From assembly GCF_022376445.1 (NCBI RefSeq), contig NW_025955270.1:1-47204 (forward strand): a stretch of 47,204 nucleotides of DNA, written 5' to 3'. A program made the position numbers and the translations under genes. The stretch's first letter is position 1, and each line of letters starts with the position of its first letter. The notes beneath the pieces are model-generated. The model did no database searches, was not told the DNA's origin, and saw nothing but the letters and a program-made list of their open reading frames with translations. Source of the stretch: Fomitopsis serialis (taxonomy: Eukaryota > Basidiomycota > Agaricomycetes > Polyporales > Fomitopsidaceae). Shown here piece by piece: positions 23,856-33,595 of this stretch.

Positions 23856-24895
23856 TCATTCTCGTTTGCCGTGGCGCACTCCGCTCCCCATGAATAACAC
23901 ACCTCTCGACTTCACTCCGGTCCGCATCAGAGCCGTAAAGCTGCGCGGAACATCAACATCTAGGCAATGCTGTGGCAGTACGCGCCAATAGGTGCATTCA
24001 TCTTCTTCTGACCATCCTGCTGTGGTGGAGATAATCATCTGCTCGAAACGAGATTCACGTAGCCATACATAGAGTGGGTCGAGATCCTCAACTTGACGCC
24101 TCCGGTCACGCTTCCAGCCCTCTTTCACGATGCTGATGTCTGGCAGGTACCTTGATACTGTCGACCACTGAGAATGATGTACGGCATATATCCAGCACTC
24201 TCTCCCAGTTGCATCATTCAATAGGATGAAGGGTGTCAACTCCTGTCAATGTTCTTGACAGTCCGTATGGGCTGCATTATATTGACGGACCTTTGTACGT
24301 ACCTTACGTCCTCCTTCGCATTACAATACTCACACTAGTTGACTGCATCCCATGCTGTACGGTCTCAGACGTTTGACAGAGGGAGTCAAGATGGCGCACC
24401 CCTTGTTGCCGTGTCCTTCCACTGCCGTCATGACCATGCTGAGGATCTCGTAATTACTTAGCTCTCGTGGGTCTGCCGCTCTTCCCAAGCGGCTGTTCTC
24501 ATGAATAACCAGTTCAGGCGTCCGCGTCAGACCACAGGAGGACGCTTTCGTAGACTGCGGAATGGTCAGATGCCATCACCGCAAAGCCTCTAATCCCGAC
24601 GATTATGTGCGCCTACAATAGCACGTTGCTAAACCTATACACAGATCCCTGCAACCCTCACTGACGACTCACAGCCAGTATTGTAGGACGCTGATAAAGG
24701 TACAACAGGATATGTTTTCTCACACGGCTCTGGCATCATCGGAGCATCGAGGGGTCGAAGCTTGCTCGATCGACGTCGACAGCCAGGTACGCCGGTATTT
24801 ATCAGCATTCCTATTCGACTGATTCCAACGAACGTGTCACCTGCGCGGCAGAGGGGCACAGAGGGCTCACGAGACGCGCTATACATAGCAGTCAT
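23856..24895 (-). CDS. Hypothetical protein, uncertain three-exon gene
   Basis: I do not recognise the family. Three minus-strand open segments join in phase 0 through plausible introns: an upstream segment to 24662 (from an internal Met at 24895, or further upstream), a 219 nt exon (24336-24554, 73 codons, bounded by GCAG and a weak GTGTGA donor) containing TPELVIHENSRLGRAADPR, and a last exon (23856-24242) preceded by TTGACAG and containing SEEDECTYWRVLPQHC and DVDVPRSFTALM. The composition looks protein-like (Trp-rich, charged), unlike the surrounding noise, but the start codon and final stop are not secure. It could be a decayed gene or an internal part of a longer one. It would diverge from lipase 3, whose ATG is about 230 nt away. 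Confidence 0.38.
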
Positions 24896-25028
24896 CACTG
24901 CGGAACGTTCGTACACCAGGATTTTCCACAATGCTTCCTCGAAGGTAGATCCATATGGCCCCAAAGTCGAACTTTGGCTAACGGGCTCGCACAGGCCCCT
25001 TCCTTAGCTCATCCTCTATTATGTCCCC

Positions 25029-25036
25029 TATATAAT
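25029..25036 (+). promoter_or_regulatory. TATA box of lipase 3
   Basis: TATATAAT about 97 nt upstream of the lipase 3 ATG. Confidence 0.55.
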
Positions 25037-25125
25037 CCGGCCGGATCGGCCCCCTAACAGGGCTCGCACACCGTTCCACGGTCTGCAGCCTTCGCATTCC
25101 CTCGAACCTTGAGCGGCACTGAGCC

Positions 25126-26257
25126 ATGCACGCCCTCGCGTTCAGCGCCGCGCTCCTGTACACCGCGCTCACCGCGTCCGCCAAGCCCGCCCCCGGCCTG
25201 CGCGCACGCCAGTCGATCACCGCGCTGTCGACGGCGCAGATCGACACGTTCACGCCGTATACGTGGTATGCGAGCGCGGGGTACTGTGCGCCGGCGGCGA
25301 CGCTCGCTTGGGATTGCGGCTCGGACTGCGAGGCGAACGCGGATTTCGAGCCGGTCGCGTCGGGCGGGGACGGGGATACGACGCAGTATTGTGAGTGGTT
25401 CGTCGTGGCGCGGCTTTGTGGACGTGGGCATGGAGGTTGATGTGTGCCCGCAGGGTTCGTCGGTTATGACCCGTCGCTGGACAGTGTGATCGTGTCGCAC
25501 CAAGGCACGGACGTGGATGACATGTACGTGCATCATTACTCTAGTACGCGCAACGATACACTGACCGGCAGTATGTGTTGTATAGCCTACCGCTCATAAC
25601 GGATGCGGACATTGTCATGACCACGCTGGACTCGACCCTCTTCCCCGGACTGTCTTCGGATATTGAGGTCCACTCGGGCTTTGCAGACGCACAGACCCAG
25701 TACGTGCACTTCTATGTTTATGAAGACGTAAGTCAACTATTGCGTACAGGGCCGCGACGGACGTCCTGTCCGCCGTACAGACCACCATGTCGAAATACAG
25801 CGCGAGCAAGGTCACAATCGTTGGACATTCACTAGGTACGCATCCTCACGCCCACTCTAGCTAATTCATACAAACCTCGCGCATCACAGGCGCTGCGATC
25901 TCCCTCCTCGACGCCGTCTACCTCCCGCTCCACATCTCCGACGCGACCTTCACCTTCGTCGGGTACGGCCTGCCCCGGGTCGGGAACCAAGCCTTCGCGG
26001 ACTACGTCGACGCCCAGTCGACCTCCGTCACGCACATCAACAATGAGGAAGACCCGGTACCGATCCTGCCGGGCATGTTCCTCGGCTTCGTGCACCCGTC
26101 TGGGGAGGTGCACATCGAGGACTCGGGCGAGTGGGCGGCGTGTCCCGGCCAGGATAACCCGAGCACAGAGTGCATCGTTGGGGACGTACCGGAGCTCTGG
26201 GACGGCGATGAGTCGGACCACGACGGGCCGTATAACGGGGTCGAAATGGGGTGTTAG
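25126..26257 (+). CDS. Secreted class 3 lipase, paralog 3
   Basis: Five exons (25126-25390, 25454-25523, 25586-25699, 25750-25835, 25890-26257) sum to 903 nt, a 300-residue protein. Signal peptide MHALAFSAALLYTALTASA, then RQSITALSTAQI, TPYTWYASAGYC, CGSDCEANADF, VIVSHQGTDVDD, SDIEVHSGFADAQ, nucleophile Ser in IVGHSLG (split by the last intron), GYGLPRVGNQAFADYVDA, likely catalytic Asp in NNEEDPVPILPG and His in DESDHDGPYNG. It is closest to the lipase at 17.4 kb: both share the RQSITAL N-terminus, the NNEEDP motif and the end MGC. Like that gene it has a U6 snRNA gene just downstream on the same strand (280 nt away). Secreted lipases of this type release fatty acids from extracellular acylglycerols. 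Confidence 0.96.
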
Positions 26258-26488
26258 TTGACAGCAATGGTACGCAGTGGGGGCGACCCTAGTGCAAAAT
26301 TTACATCTGAACACCTCGAGGGCTTCATTAACAATCTGCGAAACAATGGAAGACTCAAAATACACATCTACAGTACAGCTTGTGATCACTTGTCCGCCTA
26401 TACATCCGAGACGGAACGAGTACATATGTACCGGCGGGCGATTTGTGGTTGGGCTGTTTTGACATCCCGTGACTATCCGCGGGTTGAA

Positions 26489-26521
26489 CAAAATGCAAAC
26501 CTCCCGCTGGTGCCCTTCATA
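26489..26521 (+). promoter_or_regulatory. U6 upstream elements (ATGCAA and TATA-like)
   Basis: CAAAATGCAA (ATGCAA at 26493-26498) starts 45 nt before the U6 5' end, the same spacing as in the 17 kb copy, although the surrounding flank is unrelated. CTTCATA at 26515-26521 is in the -17 to -23 TATA position. Confidence 0.55.
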
Positions 26522-26537
26522 GCGCGCTACTTACTTT

Positions 26538-26561
26538 GTCCCCTTCGGGGTGACATACGAA

Positions 26562-26592
<31 letters not shown>

Positions 26593-26657
26593 GGCCCCTG
26601 CACAAGGATGACACGCTTTCCCGGAGTGGTAGACCTACGGGTCTCAATATTTATTTT
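26538..26657 (+). ncRNA. U6 spliceosomal RNA (intact copy 2)
   Basis: Sequence identical by eye to the copy at 16950-17070 from the 5' GTCCCCTTCGGGG stem to the 3' TATTTATTTT, including the ACAGAGA box and the U4/U6 pairing region; only the terminal T-run (four T here) and flanks differ. It ends about 160 nt upstream of the thioesterase ATG, so that gene's promoter lies directly behind or within the U6 3' flank. Confidence 0.95.
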
Positions 26658-26814
26658 GTTCTTTTCAACAGTCATCCTTGTCATTGTCGGATGTCCATCT
26701 ACTTCCGACAACCCGGCTGTCTCTCTTAATTCGAGTTGCTTGTGCCGACGTACAGTCCAATCGTACCATCCTTGGCCACAGTCCACCGTCCATCTGAGTT
26801 CCTCCATTCTATCG

Positions 26815-27767
26815 ATGCTACTGCCATTGAGACACGCCGTGACGGTCGGACAGCGCTTCAGGCCCCAAGCTCTGCGTCTCCCTGAACACTCTAGGCATAC
26901 TTCTGTTCATTTACGGCATTCGTCGTCTATCCGAGTACGTATGAGCCTTGAACATTGTCCACCCAGCTGCCTGCAAGCACATCGCCTCATCCTGACTAGC
27001 GAGCCCCGTACAGTAGGCTCTACAAGATGCCTTCCGCGATCCGAATTCGCCGTATCACATCGCTCCTGGCACGACAGGGCCCGCGTCGCCTGATCCGTCG
27101 CCTGAACTGCTAGCAGAGCACCTGCACACGAAGGCGGAGGCGAAGACTGTCTCTCCGGAGGAGGAAGCACGCGCGCAGCTGTCTGAGTTGGGATATGACC
27201 CGACCAGCTTCTGGGAGCAGAAGGTTGTATGGGGGGACCATGATGCTTTTCAGTGAGTGCGTGTCTAGTTTCGTGTCCACACAGTGTAACGAGCGATTTT
27301 GCAGGCATGTAAACAACGTCCGTTATGGTGCGTCTCTCAAGGAGGAAGACAGAACTGGCTGCTAACATGCTGCATGCGAAGTACGTTTCTTCGAGTCGTC
27401 ACGCATCGAGTGGATGGTCTCCCTCGCACATGAGATCGGCGGCCCACAGCGCGCGGCGGACATGCTCGCCGGGCGGGGCATCTCGCTCATCCTCAAGTCC
27501 ATCTCCATCGACTACAAACGACCCGTCGTCTACCCCGACACGCTGCTCGTCGCTCACAGGCCGCACTGCCTAGGCTTGGATTCGTCAAGACGCTTACCCA
27601 GGACACACTTTCACTTGGCGGGTGCCGTGTGGTCGTATGCGCAGCGGAAGATAGTGACGGAATGTGACTCAGTGCTTGTATGGTATGATTATGACAAGCT
27701 GGCGAAGTGTGATCCAGGCGAAGAGGCAAGGCGCGCGTTAGAGAGGAGGATGTCCTTGGGTGCTTGA
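26815..27767 (+). CDS. Hot-dog fold thioesterase (4HBT type), probably mitochondrial
   Basis: Four exons (26815-26934, 27017-27252, 27305-27327, 27382-27767) total 765 nt, a 254-residue protein. The first exon (MLLPLRHAVTVGQRFRPQ, rich in Arg, His, Ser, no acids early) looks like a mitochondrial targeting peptide. The hot-dog core begins at WGDHDAFQHVNNVRYVRFFE, with the Asp/His/Asn signature of 4HBT acyl-CoA thioesterases, and continues with ISIDYKRPVVYPDTLLVAH, HFHLAGAVWSYAQRKIVTEC and VWYDYDKLAKCDPG. A 23 nt micro-exon encodes QHVNNVRY. The family hydrolyses acyl thioesters; the exact substrate cannot be read from sequence. The acceptor before exon 4 is AAG, weaker than usual, but the conserved frame requires it. 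Confidence 0.9.
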
Positions 27768-28145
27768 CTCGGACTAGACCTGACATGATGCGCAGAGTCC
27801 CCTGGATCATCCGTATGCTGCTTGCACGTAGAGTCTGAGGACATGGCTATATACTATCCAATTCCAATCGAGATGATATCTACGGTCCTGTAGAATAGAT
27901 ATGTTTGATGCTGTGGCGCACGTACTACCTAGCCCACAAAACAGTGTGCGTTCTTGGTGCGTTCCAAGCGCTACTAAGTTATTTATTCTTCATGTCGCGC
28001 GCCGCGCTGCTGAGGCTAATGTACATAGCGGAGTCTGTGCATTTTACTCTTGCGTTCGGCCATTTCATTTGGCCTTAATGGTTCCTTCTGACAGTCCAGG
28101 GTCTCTATCCCGTGAATTGTTCACAACTCAGATTCATAGCCCCGC
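27768..28145. other. Intergenic
   Basis: About 380 nt between the thioesterase and the inverted duplication. Nothing recognisable seen. Confidence 0.5.
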
Positions 28146-28420
28146 ATACCGTTACCCGCTAGTCCGTGGATGAAGATCCCGCGCCACACGCCTCAGCCAC
28201 CTCGCGTCTCGCGGCCGTCGCCTTCATGCAATGCTCAATACCTCGCTCGAAACTCATCGTATGGCCTCGGCAACCTCATTTTCGGAATCTACGCGTCAAA
28301 CACTACTCAGGCATGTTGTCAGAAAGGCCAAATCGAGAGGCAGCTGCGCACAAGACCCCACAAGAGTCCGGACGAGTCGGCGAACACCCGCACGCAGCTA
28401 AACGGCGCGTGAGTGCCATA
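28146..28420 (+). repeat. Left arm of a recent inverted duplication
   Basis: About 275 bp that recurs in inverted orientation at 29301-29862, with roughly five substitutions in the first 235 positions. The arms meet the outside with a shared ACCGTTACCCGCTAGT (28148-28163). It contains the first open segment of an unidentified gene. This arm lacks the 282 bp insertion present in the other arm. Confidence 0.9.
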
Positions 28421-28850
28421 GTATATACATCGTGGGCCAGGAGACCAGGGTAGGGTGACTGAACTATAGTATCGCGTATACGACGCGATGGAACAGCGGC
28501 GAGTATCGACTCGACGCGCAGGTGCTTGAGGGTCGGGGCGCAGACCGGAGAGCTCGGGGGAAAAACTCTAAGGTTCGTATTTCTGTCTGTCTACTTATAC
28601 ATGTACATTGGTACTGATCAAATATGACGGTGTCGGATGGCGCACGTCGCACACGGTAGTCTTGAGGCTATCGCCCAAGGCGGGCGATGTTCAGCCGGCG
28701 ATAAGCGACAGCGCAAGCATACAACGAGGACCGCATATCGGCCTCGAGTCTAAGGTGAGTTTTGTGAGTACAACTCTATCTATACGGATCTAACATTCCG
28801 ACATATAGTATGTCCCGGACACGGAGAACTCGAGCTCAGGAGTCAAGACC
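28160..28850 (+). pseudogene. Unidentified gene fragment, probably decayed
   Basis: The open reading frame through the left arm includes SSYGLGNLIFGIYASNTTQA and QIERQLRTRPHKS. It can be spliced (GTGAGT near 28409, acceptor CTATAG near 28470) to IAYTTRWNSGEYRLDAQVLE, and a later segment has DGVGWRTSHTVVLRLSPKAG with another good intron (GTGAGT...ATATAG) to YVPDTENSSSGVK. No acceptor is seen before the DGVGW segment, and neither a convincing start nor a conserved domain is found. I cannot name the family. The missing splice site suggests a broken copy, but an incomplete model is possible. Confidence 0.35.
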
Positions 28851-28860
28851 GTTCAAGTGG

Positions 28861-29300
28861 GTTCATCACTCGGGTGCACATACTGTACAGTGTGCAATTA
28901 TCAATGGTCGTGAATCTTGGCTCCAGGCCTTGGTACTGATGCAATGGTAGACCCTTGATGCACTCATGAAATATTGCATACAGCGTAGAATACCATTTGA
29001 TTGTTAGGTGTGAGATTATACCCAACAGTCATGAAGACCACTGTATCGGCTCAGCTGGACTTCCTACGAGCAGTAATATTATATTGACAGTGATACATAT
29101 ATATAGATTGAATATACTAGTGTCACGGTGCGACGTAACTTATAATGTGGCGAACCAGTATCCCATATGCCCGGGACTGCTCGCGCGAGTACAGAAGGAC
29201 GAAAGGACAACAACACTAGCATTGAAGACTCACTATACAAACAGCTTCAACCCTGGCTCAATCAACCACTCATAGCACCCTCCAGCCTCCCGACACGCGA
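28861..29300. other. Spacer of the inverted duplication
   Basis: AT-rich unique sequence with a TATATATAG-like stretch near 29097. No coding sequence supported. Confidence 0.45.
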
Positions 29301-29862
29301 TATGTGACACACACGCGCCGTTTACGCTGCGTGCGGGTGTTCGCCGACTCATCCAGACTCTTGTGGGGTCTTGTGCGCAGCTGCCTCTCGATTTTGCCTT
29401 TCTGACAACATGCCTGAGTAGTGTTTGACGCGTAGATTCCGAAAATGAGGTTGCCGAGGCCATACGATGAGTTTCGAGCGAGGTATTGGGCATTGCATGA
29501 AGGCGACGGCCGCGAGACGCGAGGTGGCTGAGGCGTGTGGCGCGGGACCTTCATCCACGGACTAGAGAGTTTTGGAAACAACTGTTGAAGTTGAATTGAA
29601 CGGTGGAGGTGGAGCTGAGGTCTGGTGGTGGTGGGGCTCCGTGGGGCTGGTCGAGAGTGTGACGCCGAGTGACGGGCCGTGACACTCCTACTATTCATGG
29701 CAATTCGCTCACGGACGACGCTCGGGAGGGCGGGCTGGCCGGTAACGCCCGTGTCACGCCCACCGCAGATCTGACAGAGATCGGTGGTGTCGGAGCTGTG
29801 GTCTGGTGGTGGCGTGAACTTTCACAGTTGCTGCCAAAACTCTCTACTAGCGGGTAACGGTA
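29301..29862 (-). repeat. Right arm of the inverted duplication
   Basis: The reverse complement of 28146-28420, interrupted at ACTAG by a 282 bp TIR element (29564-29845). The open segment (minus strand) is intact through QIERQLRTRP-equivalent sequence (Q replaced: GKIERQL), but the intron seen in the left copy is largely missing and the downstream exons are absent, so this is a truncated copy. Confidence 0.88.
29564..29845. mobile_element. 282 bp non-autonomous TIR element (MITE)
   Basis: The perfect 12 bp termini AGAGAGTTTTGG...CCAAAACTCTCT extend as an imperfect inverted match to nearly 30 bp. ACT flanks both ends (29561-29563, 29846-29848), and ACTAG overlaps could make it 5 bp. The left arm of the surrounding inverted duplication has the uninterrupted sequence CCACGGACTAGCGGG (reverse strand), which is the expected empty site. 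No coding capacity. The superfamily is not clear from a 3 bp ACT duplication. Confidence 0.85.
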
Positions 29863-30020
29863 CCCGCATGCTCGAGCGCTCGGCGTCAGAAGTTGGAATC
29901 GCCTGGCAGCGAGTCAGCCTGAGCGAGTGCTGTGGACAGTCACACGTGCATGGTTTGGTATATGATATACTTCACCTTGGGCGCCGGCTCGCTGCTGCTG
30001 CGGTCTGCCATCCATCTTGA

Positions 30021-31136
30021 ATGTCTCCTCCGACTACATGCAGCGGGCCCCATGCAGCCATCCAGTACCGCCTACCTCTCGAACTATTATTGATGATCAA
30101 GGAGAACATCGCCGAGCATGACATCCGTACACATGTCTGTTTCTACACTGCTTGCCCTCAATTTGCTGAGCTCTATGGCTCTGAGGCGGAGCGCAATGCA
30201 CTGTTCAAACGAGCGTGCTGGCTCAATGGACTAGGCCTGTCATTTGAAGAGAGCAACGACATGGATGACGAGTGGACTGATATTGCTGTTCACACCATCG
30301 AGGTCGATGGCTTCTGCAAACATCCGCAATGCGGCCAAGCGCGACTGGATAGCAATGGTGAGTCTGGAATCGACTCACACCCTCTTTCACTCATGAACGG
30401 CGCATATATGCAGTCGAAGCCATGCGGAGTGTTGGACTTGATGCTCCAGGGATGGGAAATGGCAGGCTAGACCTTAGACCCCATGAAGGCTGGCGCACGG
30501 CGTCTGCTCAAACCGCGCTCGATTATATCCACTTCGAAGTTCGAGGGGGCATCCGGCATGAGGTGGAGAACGCGCACCTGCATCCGGTGTCCTCCATACC
30601 GAGCGTGGCCACACCCAGAACATGTCGCATCGACCGTCACCCCATCGTGGCGCGCAGCTATGCGACGTTTCCTCCGGTTGCGCAACTACACTTTGAGTTC
30701 ATGCTGTACTTCCCTCAAATTTGGATCCAGCAGCTACGTGGTGTGACTGTCTGGAACGTTCAGATGCAATTCATAGAGGCCCTGTACGTCCATATCCCAT
30801 TTTTAACCCGTTATTGTGATTTGCCGATGCTGTCCTTTGCCAAAGGCTCGATGAGCCTCTCTACGTGTCCAGCCTCCACGAGTTTCTGGCAGAGTTCGGA
30901 GACATGGTACCTCCGCAATGGTCGCCTCTCAAAGTATGCAAAGAAATAGGGACTGTGCGAAGCATTTTCAATTTCGTGTACGTCTTACAAGTTACTGCAG
31001 CTTTGAGTCGTCGACAGCCCTAGCTAATGGATCTAGGATCGTCTACAGGACTATTGCAAAGTGGTCCTACACAGGAGAAAGTTCGGATGGACCGGTGTAT
31101 GCATTTTGCCTTCGTCGGCTATTAAGGGGCTCATAG
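30021..31136 (+). CDS. Conserved-looking fungal protein with F-box-like N-terminus
   Basis: Four exons (30021-30357, 30414-30783, 30846-30977, 31037-31136) total 939 nt, 312 residues in frame. The N-terminus YRLPLELLLMIKENIAEHDIRT resembles the first helix of F-box-like proteins of Polyporales. The rest holds ACWLNGLGLS, a Cys/His-containing CKHPQCGQ, HPIVARSYATFPPVAQLHFE, and GVTVWNVQMQFIEAL. I believe this is one of the lineage-specific F-box-like families, from general resemblance only; no function is assigned. The last intron uses GTACGT after TTCGT. A stop-containing alternative reading of exon 3 was avoided by continuing through VCKEIGTVRSIFNF. Confidence 0.72.
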
Positions 31137-31565
31137 GAAGCGGGTCATGGACTTTGTGACCGCAGCATCAACTGTTATTTAGTTTCGACTGGTATGTACT
31201 ATGTATGGTCGTCACTGTGTAGAGCCTACTCGCGAACAAACAAGATCTATTCAGTGGCTGAGCGCTGAGTCCTACGTATGACTGAACATTGGGTGATACC
31301 GATGGTGAGTATCGAGTCTGAGGAGGAGGAGGAGGAGGGGGTCCATTTGTCAGTGCTGTACGGTCACTGTCACGTGTGTTACGTCACGGTCAGGGAGCGA
31401 CTGTGAGTCACACAGTGTGAGACCATCCAGCGGCCAGACTCGGACTACTTAGGCTTGACATTATTCAGACCGCACTTGTTCAGAGCCAACGCAGCGGCCG
31501 CCTGGTCGTCCATTCCACAACGGCCAAGTCTGCGTATCTTCCGCTCCGGCCTTCTGTGGAACGCA
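31137..31565. promoter_or_regulatory. Promoter region of the YTP1-like gene
   Basis: Contains a short (AGG)n run at 31321-31340, a palindromic CACGTG E-box at 31371-31376 and, five bases on, TTACGTCAC (31379-31387), a CRE/ATF-like site. Their close pairing is suggestive; no binding is shown. Confidence 0.4.
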
Positions 31566-33595
31566 ATGGCTTGGCAGGCTACTATGACGTCTCTGCCTAT
31601 CTGGCTGATCGCACTGGTTTTGCCTGTACTTGCTCATGAACACCACGACGAACTCACGGAGGAGCAGTCGAATGCACCAATTGATACAATCCTCTGGCTC
31701 CATATATGTGTGCAGACACTCGTCTGGGGTGTTCTGTTCCCGACGGGTATGGTACTCGGGCTCTCGCGCAGTCGTTGGCATGTTCCTCTGCAGGTGAGCT
31801 CCCAGTCAACTGTCTCTCAGTGTGCGTCGTATAGACTTCCTACTAATTTGCTCCCTAGAGCGTGGGCTTCCTCCTGACCATAGGGGGCTACATCTTAGGC
31901 CATGCGCATGGCGGGCGCGCCTTCCTAGCCGGCGTACACGGAACCATGGCCAACATCATGCTCATCCCCATCGCGCTTCAGCTCGCTCTCGGAATCTACC
32001 TCAAGCTTCATATCCATGAGCGAACTCTGCGCCCATACGCAGTTGCTGCACACGGTATTGTGGGTAAGGCCTACCCCATAATCGGCTGGGCGCAGATGCT
32101 CTTTGGCGCGATCACCGTCCGAGGATACTGCCGTGGCGGTCACCTTGGGCAGTGCCTCGCCCACTACATCATGGTATGTCGCACTGCCCTCTGCACCCAG
32201 TGTGCTGTGAATCATGTACGGTCACAGGGAAGTGGTTTCATCGCGTATGGAATTATCCTCGCCATTCTACTGCTCGTCGGAGAGACATGGATCAGACGGA
32301 GCGGGCGCAGTCCCGAGTGGTGGGATTCTTGGGTTATCACGCTCTGGGTACGTCTTCTGCAGTTCACGGACAATGACTTCGCATTGACTGATGTCTGCAG
32401 GGTATCGGTGGGTGTCCATTGGCCGGAAGCAATAACGACGCTGACATAGTGCGCAGTCAACACGTTCACGGAACACCATGGATCGGGGTGGTCGGTGAAG
32501 GATATGCAGCATACGTGAGTCGGTCTCGCTAATAGCAGTGCGTGCATTATGTTCAAGCCTATTCAGCATTCTAGGTGTACTCTGTACGATTGGATTCTAA
32601 TCCGGGACAGTTTGTGCCTTATTGACTCGCTCTCTTCGTATAGGGTGGACAGGAGGCGCTCTTGGCATTTTCTTGTCTCGGAACAACCAAGTTTGTATGC
32701 TACTAATATACGACTGCTTATCTGCTGACGCGATGCAACCAGCGTTCTGTCGTGCCCTCCTTGATGTAAGCCCTCTATGTTCCCCATTCCGACTTCGTCA
32801 CTGACGCTAGTGTCAGCATCATACTGACCGGTTGGGCGATGTCGCAACACGCACAGGCACTGATGCTCTCCACGAAGGTACCTTAATCACTCAAAGACGT
32901 CATGCGTCTTGCTAACCAGGAAACCACCAAGGTGCACTCGGTCTTTGGATACACCTTGATGATGGCTGGTCTCGCCCGGATCATCGAAGTTTGCTTTGTT
33001 GTGCCAAAGTATGCGCCGCTGGAGGAAGGCGACAGTCATAGCGAGCATACACTCGCGGAAGGTGGCAGGGACGAGGGGCCCACGGCAGCGTCTGCTGGAC
33101 GTGCGTTTAGGCATTTGCCCTCATTCGTGCGTATATGCTGTGATTGTACTTGATATTGTAGCCACTGATCGGGGTCTGGTATAGCTGCTCGTCTGCGCAG
33201 GGTAGGCTGAACATCATGAGGATTTGCAGTATCTCACTGACGATTACGTAGTCTACTTTTCATGTCTGCCACGGACGAGGAACTCGACTTCGTGCACGAC
33301 GAGGGCATGGACCACGTCACTTACGTGCTCATCATGTTGAGGTACGTTCCTCACCTTCCCGTCTGTCGCTCAGCCCCCATTCACCTCGCACCTACCCTGC
33401 AGCATCGCCTTCATCCTCTACACGCTCATCGTCGTCCTGATCAACCTCTACTCCACGAGCGGGCGCAATGCCGCCTCGTCAGTCAAGGAGAACGCCATCG
33501 AGCTGACTACGCCGACCTCGAAGTGGTATGCGCCTGTGCCGGGTGCGGACGAGGTGGAGACAGAACCAATGCACGTCATCGGAGACGAGGACTAG
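31566..33595 (+). CDS. YTP1-like multi-pass membrane protein
   Basis: The exon chain 31566-31793, 31859-32173, 32228-32347, 32401-32407, 32457-32514, 32567-32583, 32644 onward, with further small exons to 33595, stays in frame throughout and includes micro-exons of 7 and 17 nt. A signal/first TM segment ([14 protein letters not shown]) is followed by [11 protein letters not shown], several TM helices with [11 protein letters not shown] and [20 protein letters not shown] (cytochrome b561-like spacing of His), [19 protein letters not shown], then the C-terminal YTP1 block [37 protein letters not shown] and [20 protein letters not shown]. The domain pair (DUF2427 plus Ytp1 C-terminal) defines the family; its role is unknown, though heme or metal-linked functions are plausible from the His pattern. 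Start could also be the Met at 31584. Confidence 0.92.
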
